Below are positions 13,450 to 19,702 of a stretch of DNA of 32,518 bases, in pieces. The DNA is taken from the IMG/VR virus record IMGVR_UViG_3300030328_002624, positions 19,514 through 52,031 of that record. The stretch is one strand, 5' to 3'. The translations under genes were made by a program, and so were the position numbers. This stretch comes from a virus. How positions within the stretch are numbered: position 1 is the stretch's first letter; the number at the start of each line of letters is the position of its first letter. The notes beneath the pieces are model-generated. The model was not told where the DNA came from. It ran no database searches and saw only the letters and a program-made list of their open reading frames with translations.

Positions 13450-13563
13450 AAGAGAGATAATGTCATACGAGAATTCGTAGGTGTAATAGAGCATAGAATT
13501 ATGTTCAATAATGTTTCAACATTAAATATTGCTTCCCAAGTGACAAGGCCAATTATCTCTCTT
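13450..13563 (+). ncRNA. Three-armed structured leader
   Basis: AAGAGAGATAAT (13450-13461) pairs perfectly with 13552-13563, then GTCA (13462-13465) with TGAC (13541-13544). Three arms follow: TACGA-GAAT-TCGTA, GAGCATA-GAAT-TATGTTC (two arms sharing a GAAT loop) and AATAATGTT/AACATTAAATATT. The cloverleaf-like fold has no tRNA T- or anticodon-loop features. It lies in the leader of the 45-codon gene at 13619. Confidence 0.55.
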
Positions 13564-13571
13564 TAGAATTT

Positions 13572-13603
13572 TAAATCCCCAATCCTAACGGATTGTTTAT
13601 TTA
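13572..13603 (+). promoter_or_regulatory. CCC/U hairpin, copy 5
   Basis: The clearest copy. Outer helix TAAAT/ATTTA, symmetric internal loop CCC (13577-13579) against TTT (13596-13598), inner helix CAATCC/GGATTG, UAAC tetraloop. Both sides of the sixth inner pair differ from the TC/GA of copy 4, and the stem still closes. AAGGAGG follows two bases after the outer helix. Confidence 0.75.
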
Positions 13604-13618
13604 TAAGGAGGAATCATC

Positions 13619-13756
13619 ATGAGGTGTCCAATTATATATAAGGACGATTTAGTCAAGTATGTGCATGGATTAAATAAATCCGTGCCTATATCAAATATAC
13701 GTAAAATGTCCAAAAAACAATTATATGCTATTTGGTATAATCAGAATAATGTATAA
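13619..13756 (+). CDS. Small basic protein
   Basis: 45 residues starting MRCPIIYKDDLVKYVHGLNK and ending QLYAIWYNQNNV. The AAGGAGG at 13605-13611 is the strongest ribosome binding site in the window and decides the start. The IRKMSKKQLYAIWY segment resembles the short helical 'ls..qL.aIy.n' module seen in many small phage proteins. It is the first gene of the early region. Function unknown. Confidence 0.65.
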   Translation: MRCPIIYKDDLVKYVHGLNKSVPISNIRKMSKKQLYAIWYNQNNV

Positions 13757-13816
13757 TTATGTAGTATTTTTAATATAATATTAATATATTACATATAACA
13801 AAAAGGAGAGTAAATA

Positions 13817-14167
13817 ATGAAATATAATATATATATAGCATTACTATTTGTATTTTTAATTATTTATACAGGTTGTATAGTTGCAAATAAACCTGTAAAA
13901 ATAGCGGAAAATACTACGTCGGCTTATACACCTGAAAAGGTTTTAGAGGCTGAAATACCAGAAACTCCTGAATTATCAGCAGAAGAAAAGGCTACAGTTC
14001 AGGAAGATATTAAGTTGGATAGACAAGAAATTGAACAAGAACTTGATATTGAAAAAAAGTCAGTTGAACAGATGAGAGATGACGTTCATGAAATATTAGA
14101 TGAAATAATTGAGGCTGATAGCACAGTTCAAGTAACATTTAATATGACTTACACTATGCAAGATTAG
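13817..14167 (+). CDS. Membrane-anchored (lipoprotein-like) protein
   Basis: 116 residues after an AAGGAG site. MKYNIYIALLFVFLIIYTGC is an N-terminal hydrophobic helix ending in TGC, a possible lipobox although Tyr at -3 is unusual. The rest is acidic and helical (EKATVQEDIKLDRQEIEQEL, then VEQMRDDVHEILDEIIE) and would form a periplasmic or external coiled coil. Early, membrane-anchored coiled-coil phage proteins often act in superinfection exclusion or lysis control. Here that is only a suggestion. Confidence 0.65.
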   Translation: MKYNIYIALLFVFLIIYTGCIVANKPVKIAENTTSAYTPEKVLEAEIPETPELSAEEKATVQEDIKLDRQEIEQELDIEKKSVEQMRDDVHEILDEIIEADSTVQVTFNMTYTMQD

Positions 14168-14171
14168 TGAT

Positions 14172-14236
14172 TTGGCTAGAGTATAGTTCCTATAATAATA
14201 GGCACTATCCATGCTCTGGAATTATGTTCTAGCCAA
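14172..14236 (+). ncRNA. Structured intergenic hairpin
   Basis: TTGGCTAGA (14172-14180) pairs with TCTAGCCAA (14228-14236), with ATAGT/ACTAT and CCTAT/ATAGG nested inside. It follows the stop of the lipoprotein-like gene by four bases. No T-run follows, so it is not an ordinary terminator. Its 3' strand CCAA is also part of CCAATTA, which can pair with TAATTGG at the next ribosome binding site. Confidence 0.5.
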
Positions 14237-14244
14237 TTATGCAC

Positions 14245-14279
14245 TAACCTCCCCAATCTCTCCGAGATTGTTAACGTTA
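14245..14279 (+). promoter_or_regulatory. CCC/U hairpin, copy 6
   Basis: The identical 20-base core at 14251-14270. Outer pairing TAAC (14245-14248) with GTTA (14276-14279), extended by CCAATTA (14233-14239) with TAATTGG (14282-14288). The extended helix covers the first two bases of the GGAG site (14287-14290) of the gene at 14300. Confidence 0.7.
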
Positions 14280-14299
14280 ATTAATTGGAGCAAATAAAA

Positions 14300-14572
14300 A
14301 TGAAAAAAGAAATGATAGAATTAAAAGTCAAAATGAGATTTCTTATGTTTTTAATAAAGCAGAGAAAGAAATCTCGTCAAATTGATTCAATACGTAAAAT
14401 GAGTTTTAAAGAATTGAATGTATATTTGGAAAAAACTCATGCTTTGTTAAAGTATAGAATACCTGAAATAAATAATTTGTATTCGTATGCTTATAACAGA
14501 AAGATTGCAATGAAGAGAAATTATCTTAATATGAAAGATATTGAGCCTTCATTCTATCGCACTTGGAGATAG
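14300..14572 (+). CDS. Basic helical protein
   Basis: 90 residues starting MKKEMIELKVKMRFLMFLIK. GGAG nine bases before this ATG decides the start over an in-frame TTG at 14285 that overlaps the site itself. Strongly basic (KQRKKSRQIDSIRKMSFKEL) and helical throughout, ending EPSFYRTWR. Nucleic-acid binding is plausible from charge alone. No family recognised. Confidence 0.55.
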   Translation: MKKEMIELKVKMRFLMFLIKQRKKSRQIDSIRKMSFKELNVYLEKTHALLKYRIPEINNLYSYAYNRKIAMKRNYLNMKDIEPSFYRTWR

Positions 14573-14586
14573 TAATAGATTAAGAT

Positions 14587-14650
14587 ATGTTGCTCCAAGA
14601 TGGGCAATCAACGGATAACTTATGTAATCTGTTGGTTGCTCTTGCAACAT
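14587..14650 (+). ncRNA. Structured intergenic hairpin
   Basis: ATGTTGC (14587-14593) pairs with GCAACAT (14644-14650). Inside, GGGCAATCAACGGAT (from 14602) pairs imperfectly with ATCTGTTGGTTGCTC (to 14641), mainly with G-U exchanges. It fills the gap before the AAGGAAA site of the gene at 14670. Confidence 0.5.
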
Positions 14651-14669
14651 TAATAAAAAGGAAAATAAC

Positions 14670-14900
14670 ATGAATAATAAAGAATATAAAAAGTTGATAG
14701 AATTTATAGATGATAAACTTGAAGACGCACAATCAAATGCAGTATGGTTTTGGTTGCAAGGAATATACAAAGTAGAACCATATATAGGAGAAGATGGAAC
14801 TATTGATGAAATAACTATGCAAGGCGAGTTTAATGAAGAGATAGATATTGTTAAAGAATGGATTAAAGAATGGAAGGAAGCAAATAATGATAATAATTGA
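14670..14900 (+). CDS. Small acidic Trp-rich protein
   Basis: 76 residues starting MNNKEYKKLIEFIDDKLEDA, with AAGGAAA upstream. Two helical ends (VKEWIKEWKEANND at the C-terminus) flank a Trp-containing middle (NAVWFWLQGIYKVEPYIGED). It overlaps the next gene by 14 bases, starting the tightly coupled run 14670-16308. Function unknown. Confidence 0.6.
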   Translation: MNNKEYKKLIEFIDDKLEDAQSNAVWFWLQGIYKVEPYIGEDGTIDEITMQGEFNEEIDIVKEWIKEWKEANNDNN

Positions 14901-15111
14901 CGACACAAACACTTGCAAAAAGTGTGGTGCGTATTATGTAGATAATAACTATTGTGTCAATGGACATTACATAGACGCACTTGAAAAAGCAATTATACTA
15001 TTAAATGATAATAAAGATATCACAGATGAATGCGATGGTATAATTGTTTCCAATGAACCTGAAATAGCAGAAACACTATTTGATATAGTAAAGGAGATGA
15101 AAAATGATTGA
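14887..15111 (+). CDS. Small protein with zinc-finger-like motif
   Basis: 74 residues from ATG 14887, chosen because GGAAGGA lies about seven bases upstream; a longer in-frame start at 14848 has none. TCKKCGAYYVDNNYCVNGHY (from residue 8) gives C-x2-C-x9-C-x3-H, a likely metal site. The rest is acidic and helical. It overlaps both neighbours. Possible nucleic-acid or protein adaptor; unproven. Confidence 0.55.
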   Translation: MIIIDDTNTCKKCGAYYVDNNYCVNGHYIDALEKAIILLNDNKDITDECDGIIVSNEPEIAETLFDIVKEMKND

Positions 15112-15340
15112 AATGCCGTCAAATAAAGAACTATGTGAACAATTTAACTTAACAAAAGCAGAGTTAAGGCTTACTAGGTTAAACAAAGGTTATCATATTA
15201 AAATAATACAAGGGAGTAAAAAGAATATTGAAAAATATCCTGATATTCCATTAGGTAGTAATACGCCTATAGAAGTATTAGATGATAATAAAAAACCTGT
15301 GTATTTAGGCTTGCCTTTGGTAAAGAAAGGCGAGCTATGA
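15104..15340 (+). CDS. Hypothetical small protein
   Basis: 78 residues starting MIEMPSNKELCEQFNLTKAE with AAAGGAGAT upstream. The first 30 residues resemble a short helix-turn-helix-like unit (NKELCEQFNLTKAELRLTRL). A beta-rich C-terminus follows (PIEVLDDNKKPVYLGLPLVK). Overlaps the previous gene by eight bases and the next by an ATGA. A small DNA-binding regulator is possible but not shown. Confidence 0.55.
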   Translation: MIEMPSNKELCEQFNLTKAELRLTRLNKGYHIKIIQGSKKNIEKYPDIPLGSNTPIEVLDDNKKPVYLGLPLVKKGEL

Positions 15341-15594
15341 ATTACATGGATAAGATATTAGAAAAGATAAAGATTAGTAAATACAATAAAATGCATGATT
15401 CTTCAGTAAATAATACAAATATGGAGCAAGTTAAAACATTTATAAATGTAAGAACTGAAGAAATGGATAGAGAAGATATTTTAGAAGAACTAGCATACTA
15501 TGTATATATGTCATGGGAAAATAATGATAAGCAAATGAAAGATGACCTAGAGTATATAGATGCTATAAATAAAGAAAAGAGCAATAATGAGTAA
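15337..15594 (+). CDS. Hypothetical acidic protein
   Basis: 85 residues starting MNYMDKILEKIKISKYNKMH. The start overlaps the preceding stop (ATGA), a translational-coupling arrangement. Mostly helical and acidic (TEEMDREDILEELAYYVYMS). No motif recognised. It overlaps the next gene by eight bases. Confidence 0.55.
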   Translation: MNYMDKILEKIKISKYNKMHDSSVNNTNMEQVKTFINVRTEEMDREDILEELAYYVYMSWENNDKQMKDDLEYIDAINKEKSNNE

Positions 15595-16081
15595 AAAGAA
15601 AAAAGACAGTATACCTGACGAATTAAAAGAAAGTTATTGGGATAACCCCGTTTATCCAGGCTCTAAAAGTCCAGATAGATTGTTAAAAAATAATCCTGAT
15701 AAAAAGGGTTATATGCGTTCTAATTATCAAGAGGGAGTTGGAGAGAAATTCAATGAGCCTCTTGATAAGTATTGGAACACTGTTAAAAACAGAGATAGTA
15801 AACATAAAGCAAATAACAATAGAAATTTTGCTTTTAGCAATACAGAAAGAGCAAGAAATAGATTAGATGCAAGAAAGGCTGGATTAGAACAGGAATATCC
15901 AGCAGGTTGCAATCTTACTAAAAAAGATATATTTGAAGAATACCCAGATGCGACAATAATATGTTCTAGTTGTAATTTTATGCTTAAAGGCGATACACCT
16001 ACAATATATATTGATTGCATACAATGTGAAAATAATGAATATGAAATTAAAACTATGCAAAAGCATGAAAGGAATAAGTAA
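15587..16081 (+). CDS. Protein with C-terminal zinc ribbon
   Basis: 164 residues. The N-terminal two thirds are basic, polar and probably disordered (SYWDNPVYPGSKSPDRLLKN, then TVKNRDSKHKANNNRNFAFS). The C-terminus holds CSSCNFMLKG...YIDCIQCEN, a C-x2-C...C-x2-C zinc ribbon. Such a layout suits a nucleic-acid-binding or RNA-polymerase-interacting early protein. This is inference from motif only. Confidence 0.6.
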   Translation: MSKKKKDSIPDELKESYWDNPVYPGSKSPDRLLKNNPDKKGYMRSNYQEGVGEKFNEPLDKYWNTVKNRDSKHKANNNRNFAFSNTERARNRLDARKAGLEQEYPAGCNLTKKDIFEEYPDATIICSSCNFMLKGDTPTIYIDCIQCENNEYEIKTMQKHERNK

Positions 16082-16308
16082 TGGGTTATATTATTGAAAG
16101 AAATGAAGATAGTCCTTCTGGTGCTAAAGTAATACATTTTGAAATATTAATGAAAGATGATAATGGTGGAGAACAACCTCGCTATTATAATATAGAATTA
16201 ATGACAGATGTATTCATGAGAGCAATGGAAGAACTTCAAGAAGATGATGAAGCAATAACTGAAGCTTGGAATGAAAAGCAACAGAAATACGCAGAAGATA
16301 ATATGTAA
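16081..16308 (+). CDS. Hypothetical acidic protein
   Basis: 75 residues starting MGYIIERNEDSPSGAKVIHF. AGGAA lies six bases upstream and the start touches the preceding stop. Two beta strands (VIHFEILMKDDNGGEQPRYY) are followed by an acidic helical tail. It ends the run of coupled genes that began at 14670. Function unknown. Confidence 0.55.
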   Translation: MGYIIERNEDSPSGAKVIHFEILMKDDNGGEQPRYYNIELMTDVFMRAMEELQEDDEAITEAWNEKQQKYAEDNM

Positions 16309-16323
16309 TTATAATATTATTTA

Positions 16324-16384
16324 GCCTTTCCATAACAAAAAGCGAATGGGGAATCTGGTAAGAGATTATCGGACATGGAAAGGC
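16324..16384 (+). ncRNA. Intergenic hairpin with an alternative fold
   Basis: GCCTTTCCAT (16324-16333) pairs perfectly with ATGGAAAGGC (16375-16384). The same GGAAAG (16377-16382) also pairs with CTTTCC (16387-16392) around a GCAT loop, and the two folds exclude each other. The large loop has GGGGAA (16348-16353), which could pair with TTCCCC just before copy 7 of the CCC/U hairpin. Confidence 0.5.
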
Positions 16385-16391
16385 ATCTTTC

Positions 16392-16410
16392 CCCCAATCC
16401 TAACGGATTG
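16392..16410 (+). promoter_or_regulatory. CCC/U hairpin, copy 7
   Basis: CCC, then CAATCC (16395-16400), UAAC tetraloop, GGATTG (16405-16410), as in copy 5. It lies between a switch-like hairpin and the GGAG site (16431-16434) of the gene at 16444. GACA (16372-16375) could pair with TGTC (16413-16416) as the outer helix. Confidence 0.65.
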
Positions 16411-16443
16411 TCGTGTCAATTAAAAAAAAAGGAGAATAGAATA

Positions 16444-16638
16444 ATGCATGATACAGTAGCAATAAGTAAAGAAGAGTTTAGAGCATTTGAATGTGTTCGT
16501 CAAGATGGACAGCATAATATGTATAGTCCACATGCTAGAGCAGAAGCAGGTTTAGATAAAGATACCTGGATATTCATAATGAAAAACTATGACGAATTAG
16601 TAGAACGTTATGGTGATTTAAACAATGGAGATAACTAA
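16444..16638 (+). CDS. Small phage protein, DUF5049-like outline
   Basis: 64 residues starting MHDTVAISKEEFRAFECVRQ. GGAG nine bases upstream fixes this ATG rather than one at 16375 in the hairpin. The pattern ISKEEFRAFECVRQDGQHNMY, then a helical end IFIMKNYDELVERY, resembles small phage proteins of the DUF5049 type. Similarity is judged by eye. Function of that group is unknown. Confidence 0.55.
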   Translation: MHDTVAISKEEFRAFECVRQDGQHNMYSPHARAEAGLDKDTWIFIMKNYDELVERYGDLNNGDN

Positions 16639-17090
16639 TGGGTTTAGACCAATATGCAGGAACAATGCGTGAAGAAACATATGAGTGGGAATCACCAGAT
16701 GGTGAAAAGAAAGTAGATAAATGGCAGCAAGCAGGTCCATTTCAGTGGCGTAAACATGCTAGATTACAAGAGTTCATGAATACTCTATATATGGAGAAAA
16801 ATGAGATAAAATCTGGCAAATGGGAATCAACAACTGACGATTCTGGTAAAACATGGACCAATCCTATATCCTGGACTGATATGGAATTAAATTGGGAAGA
16901 TATAGATAGATTAGAAAAGGCTGTAAAAGACGGATATCATGATTACTTTTGTGATGGAGGATTCTTCTGGGGGCATCAGTTCCAGGAAGAATCTGTTGCA
17001 GAAGAAAAGGAAAAAGATATGGAATTCGTAGAATTTGCCAGAGAAGCACTAGAAGATGGAGAAAAAGTATTCTATTCTTGTAGTTGGTAG
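16638..17090 (+). CDS. Conserved phage protein of MGLDQYA type
   Basis: 150 residues beginning MGLDQYAGTMREE, with WRKHARLQEFMNTLY near residue 37, a central CDGGFFWGHQF and the ending VFYSCSW. This set of blocks belongs to a widespread phage protein family with no established biochemical role, sometimes mislabelled in databases. The start touches the previous stop and has a GGAG site. Length is normal for the family. Confidence 0.7.
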   Translation: MGLDQYAGTMREETYEWESPDGEKKVDKWQQAGPFQWRKHARLQEFMNTLYMEKNEIKSGKWESTTDDSGKTWTNPISWTDMELNWEDIDRLEKAVKDGYHDYFCDGGFFWGHQFQEESVAEEKEKDMEFVEFAREALEDGEKVFYSCSW

Positions 17091-17129
17091 TAATTGAGTA
17101 TGTAAGACGACTATAGTTGCATTACTAAA

Positions 17130-17220
17130 TCAGAATAGAGGTAATTTAGTTAGGTTCCTAAGTAGCTACTAACGATACTAACAGCATAGGAGTATCCCAT
17201 ACAGATTACCTCAGTTCTGA
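17130..17220 (+). ncRNA. Structured intergenic RNA, first of three
   Basis: TCAGAA-ta-GAGGTAAT (17130-17145) pairs with ATTACCTC-ag-TTCTGA (17205-17220): fourteen pairs around a 2x2 internal loop. The inside folds further (GTTAG/CTAAC, CCTA/TAGG). With the next two structures it fills a 370-base gap without any gene between 17091 and 17460. Confidence 0.55.
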
Positions 17221-17235
17221 ATAATAAATTAAATA

Positions 17236-17295
17236 TTGATTACCTAGCCCGAGTAGTAATCGGCTACCCTATCCGTAGGTTCATGAGGTAATCAA
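17236..17295 (+). ncRNA. Structured intergenic RNA, second of three
   Basis: TTGATTACCT (17236-17245) pairs perfectly with AGGTAATCAA (17286-17295), enclosing two hairpins, AGCC/GGCT and CCTA-TCCG-TAGG, as a three-way junction. Its GAGGTAAT arm also matches ATTACCTC of the first structure, so the two can exchange partners. Confidence 0.55.
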
Positions 17296-17297
17296 AA

Positions 17298-17440
17298 TTA
17301 TGGTGTTTGTATTACTGAATATTTTCCGATATAAAAGTAAACTAACAACGTAACAATAACTGGTCCAGAAAGGTATTAGGATAAATGCCGATTTAGATGG
17401 AATATGTGAGTTACAAGCTAGTATGATACAAGCACCATAA
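17298..17440 (+). ncRNA. Structured intergenic RNA, third of three
   Basis: TTATGGTG (17298-17305) pairs perfectly with CACCATAA (17433-17440), then TTGTAT (17307-17312) with ATACAA (17426-17431). About 110 bases in between are less clearly folded. The AAAGGAG site of the gene at 17461 follows directly. Confidence 0.5.
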
Positions 17441-17460
17441 TAAATTAAAAGGAGAATAAA

Positions 17461-17841
17461 ATGGGAAGATATTACAATGGAGATATAGAAGGAAAGTTCT
17501 GGTTTGCAGTTCAATCATCATGTGATGGTGAATACTTTGGAATGGAACAAGAAGAACATACACATATACCTTACTATTCTGATGATTTAGAATTAGCAGA
17601 AGAAGGTATAAAACAATGTAAAAAAGAGTTACGTGGATACTTAACGAAGATGGATAAATTCTTTAATTCAGTTGATTCATATAATGATACAACATTAGCA
17701 GAAGCATTGGATTTAGAAGGTGAAAAATACGATGCAAAAAGAAGACATCTAATGGTTTGGTATGCTAGATTAAGGCTTGGAAAGCAAATAGCATCTTGTA
17801 TTAAGGATACAGGTTCATGCTGGTATGAAGCAGAATTATAA
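17461..17841 (+). CDS. Conserved phage protein of MGRYYNGDIEGKFWF type
   Basis: 126 residues starting MGRYYNGDIEGKFWFAVQSS, followed by CDGEYFGMEQ and a helical C-terminal half (YDAKRRHLMVWYARLRLGKQ). The N-terminal block is one I recognise from marine phage hypothetical proteins. No function is established. Excellent AAAGGAG site after a long structured leader. Confidence 0.65.
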   Translation: MGRYYNGDIEGKFWFAVQSSCDGEYFGMEQEEHTHIPYYSDDLELAEEGIKQCKKELRGYLTKMDKFFNSVDSYNDTTLAEALDLEGEKYDAKRRHLMVWYARLRLGKQIASCIKDTGSCWYEAEL

Positions 17842-17863
17842 GGTTTCCTACTGAAAAGAAAAT

Positions 17864-17930
17864 AGGGCGTATATCATATTATTCATTTACCCGTCTAATA
17901 TCAGTTAGTCAAAGATACGCCCTGTTTTTT
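17864..17930 (+). terminator. Terminator-like hairpin with folded loop
   Basis: AGGGCGTAT (17864-17872) pairs with ATACGCCCT (17915-17923), extended inside by ATATTA/TAATAT, and is followed by GTTTTTT (17924-17930). The long loop is unusual for an intrinsic terminator, but the GC stem and T-run fit one. It separates the gene ending at 17841 from that at 17965. Confidence 0.6.
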
Positions 17931-17964
17931 AAATATTATATAAACGATAAAAAGGAGAAATACA

Positions 17965-18231
17965 ATGGATGAAAGTAAAGAAATAGGTGGAAAGATAAAC
18001 AGTAGAACATATGAAAAATTATTATTAAATAATCCTAATATAAAACTACTTGAAAAATGTTTAGTCCCTGGATGTAAAGACGCTGAACAAGTAAAAGGAT
18101 TATGTCCTAAACATTACCAACATGCAAGAAGATTGGTAAACAAAGATGAAACTACATGGGTTAAACTGTATAAAAAAGGAAAAGCAAAGAGAAAGAAGTC
18201 AGCAACTACAGATTGGTTTCTTGAAGGTTAG
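17965..18231 (+). CDS. Small zinc-binding protein
   Basis: 88 residues, AAAGGAG upstream. CLVPGCKDAEQVKGLCPKHY (residues 32-51) gives C-x4-C-x9-C-x2-H, a treble-clef-like site found in small phage proteins related to HNH-type folds but here without catalytic residues. The tail is very basic (YKKGKAKRKKSATTDWFLEG). Probably binds nucleic acid. Confidence 0.6.
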   Translation: MDESKEIGGKINSRTYEKLLLNNPNIKLLEKCLVPGCKDAEQVKGLCPKHYQHARRLVNKDETTWVKLYKKGKAKRKKSATTDWFLEG

Positions 18232-18233
18232 CA

Positions 18234-18269
18234 TTAACCCCCCCAATCTCTCCGAGATTGTTTGGTTAA
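18234..18269 (+). promoter_or_regulatory. CCC/U hairpin, copy 8
   Basis: Outer helix TTAACC/GGTTAA (18234-18239, 18264-18269), C-tract against TTT, then the identical core 18241-18260. AAAGGAG (18276-18282) follows. It begins three bases after the preceding stop codon, so no separate promoter fits between the stop and the element. Confidence 0.75.
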
Positions 18270-18287
18270 ATTAATAAAGGAGATTAA

Positions 18288-18413
18288 ATGAGTAAATCAG
18301 AAAAAGCGTTTGAAATACAAGAGAAGATAGGAAAGTTAATAGAAAAGCTAGATAAACTAGGTTTTGAATTTATGTTTTACAATCATCAGTCTTCTATAAG
18401 GAGAAAAAGATGA
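18288..18413 (+). CDS. Small helical protein
   Basis: 41 residues starting MSKSEKAFEIQEKIGKLIEK and ending NHQSSIRRKR. AAAGGAG five bases before the ATG. The stop overlaps the next start as ATGA. Amphipathic helix with a basic tail. It is the first gene after a CCC/U hairpin and probably couples to the zinc-ribbon gene behind it. Confidence 0.6.
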   Translation: MSKSEKAFEIQEKIGKLIEKLDKLGFEFMFYNHQSSIRRKR

Positions 18414-18793
18414 AAATAAAAGCTAATGTAGAAACAGATTTAGAATATGCAGATAGAGTTTCTAAAGAAGATAAAACCTGGAGTATAGAACACGAAGGTC
18501 CATTAAATAAAAACAATATTGTCTTTAAAACAGGATTAGTAAACAAGCCTAAAGATATGGATGATATGTGGGTATGTGATTATTGTGGTTCAGAAGAAGT
18601 ATCTCAAGGTGCATGGGTTGACCTTAATACAGAAATTTTGGTAGACTTTATGGAAAATAGTAGTTTTTGGTGTGATACTTGTGAAGAAGAAACAGAACCA
18701 ATGACATACTTTGATTTCAAAGAAAAGATTGCTGAAGAATGCGGAGGCAATAAAGATGAATATGATAAAATAATGGATGGGAGTAGAATGTAA
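18410..18793 (+). CDS. Zinc-ribbon protein
   Basis: 127 residues starting MKIKANVETDLEYADRVSKE after AAGGAG. A zinc ribbon is formed by WVCDYCGSEEV (about 59-69) and WCDTCEEETE (about 87-96), separated by the conserved-looking GAWVDLNTE. An acidic C-terminus follows. Resembles small phage proteins of unknown function with paired C-x2-C sites. ATGA overlap upstream and TAATG overlap downstream. Confidence 0.6.
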   Translation: MKIKANVETDLEYADRVSKEDKTWSIEHEGPLNKNNIVFKTGLVNKPKDMDDMWVCDYCGSEEVSQGAWVDLNTEILVDFMENSSFWCDTCEEETEPMTYFDFKEKIAEECGGNKDEYDKIMDGSRM

Positions 18794-19026
18794 TGAGAAA
18801 AAACGTAGTAAATATAAAGTTAGATTACAAACCTAAAATAAGAAAAATAGATGCAGAAATATGTTTAAGTATATATTATTCTTTTGATGAAGAAATAGGA
18901 TATACTCTAGATACAGATAGCATAAGAAAAGAGTTTGAAGAACAGTTGGATGAGATAGAAGACGATATTTCAAACTTAAATCACGAAAGAGATGAACATT
19001 TAAGAACTAAACATGCAGAGGGTTAA
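18793..19026 (+). CDS. Hypothetical acidic coiled-coil protein
   Basis: 77 residues starting MRKNVVNIKLDYKPKIRKID. The N-terminal half is beta-prone and the C-terminal half a charged coiled coil (EEQLDEIEDDISNLNHERDE). The start overlaps the previous stop by one base. Function unknown. Confidence 0.55.
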   Translation: MRKNVVNIKLDYKPKIRKIDAEICLSIYYSFDEEIGYTLDTDSIRKEFEEQLDEIEDDISNLNHERDEHLRTKHAEG

Positions 19027-19188
19027 ATGTTAAATAAAGTAACAGATAAAGAATGTAAAGAGGCTATTCATTATTTTTGGGTAATGAATTTATTAGACAA
19101 TGGTATGAAATCTGATGAAAGATACTATTGTGAAATTCTGCTAAAAAGAGTAGCAAATACATTAAAAATAAAGCTAGAGGAGGAATAG
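19027..19188 (+). CDS. Small hypothetical protein
   Basis: 53 residues starting MLNKVTDKECKEAIHYFWVM and ending LKIKLEEE. The ATG directly follows the previous stop codon and AGAGGG lies just before that stop. Helical with two cysteines. Its own end encodes the GAGGAGG site of the next gene. Real by spacing and coupling, function unknown. Confidence 0.5.
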   Translation: MLNKVTDKECKEAIHYFWVMNLLDNGMKSDERYYCEILLKRVANTLKIKLEEE

Positions 19189-19191
19189 AAC

Positions 19192-19260
19192 GTGATAGAA
19201 TTTTTAATTAAATTTATGACGTATCTATTCACTCTAATAGGAATAAAGGAAGAAGAATGA
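19192..19260 (+). CDS. 22-residue membrane miniprotein
   Basis: GTG start six bases after a GAGGAGG site. MIEFLIKFMTYLFTLIGIKE, ending EE, is one hydrophobic helix with charged ends. The stop overlaps the next ATG (ATGA). Strong initiation signal and perfect packing argue that it is translated. It would sit in the inner membrane; target unknown. Confidence 0.5.
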   Translation: MIEFLIKFMTYLFTLIGIKEEE

Positions 19261-19490
19261 GTTTAAAGAAAGAATACGAAACTAATTTTGACAAGATATA
19301 TAATGTCTTGGAAGAATGGTATACTCCAGAACAGATAGATAAGATTTGGGAATATCTTAAGGAGTTTGATAAAAAGACTAACATGGTTTCTTATTGCGAA
19401 GAATGTGGTGATGAAATAGGCGGCTTCTTCCTTTGCGATGAATGTGAAGATGAAATGTTCCCTTCATTTTCTGAAAAGGAGGAAAAATGA
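19257..19490 (+). CDS. Small zinc-ribbon protein
   Basis: 77 residues starting MSLKKEYETNFDKIYNVLEE. A helical N-terminus precedes YCEECGDEIGGFFLCDECED, a compact C-x2-C-x9-C-x2-C zinc ribbon at about residues 47-62. Acidic elsewhere. ATGA overlaps on both sides couple it to its neighbours. A protein adaptor role is possible. Confidence 0.6.
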   Translation: MSLKKEYETNFDKIYNVLEEWYTPEQIDKIWEYLKEFDKKTNMVSYCEECGDEIGGFFLCDECEDEMFPSFSEKEEK

Positions 19491-19702
19491 GTTATAGTTA
19501 CCATGAAGATGATTTTAAAGCAATAATTGCAAGAAATAATCATCCAGAAATTGGAACAAAGAGATATAGAGAAATGGAAAAAGAATGCCTGAAAATGAAT
19601 GGAAGAGGATGGTGGTTGCTATCTGGAGTTTCATTAAGAAATACATTGGACGACCCTTGGATTAAAAGGTTTATTAAAGGAGAATCTGATGAGCAAGAAT
19701 AA
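19487..19702 (+). CDS. Hypothetical small protein
   Basis: 71 residues starting MSYSYHEDDFKAIIARNNHP with AAGGAGG upstream. NGRGWWLLSGVSLRNTLDDP is a notable aromatic block. The end overlaps the next gene by 14 bases and encodes its ribosome binding site (AAAGGAG). Function unknown. Confidence 0.55.
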   Translation: MSYSYHEDDFKAIIARNNHPEIGTKRYREMEKECLKMNGRGWWLLSGVSLRNTLDDPWIKRFIKGESDEQE

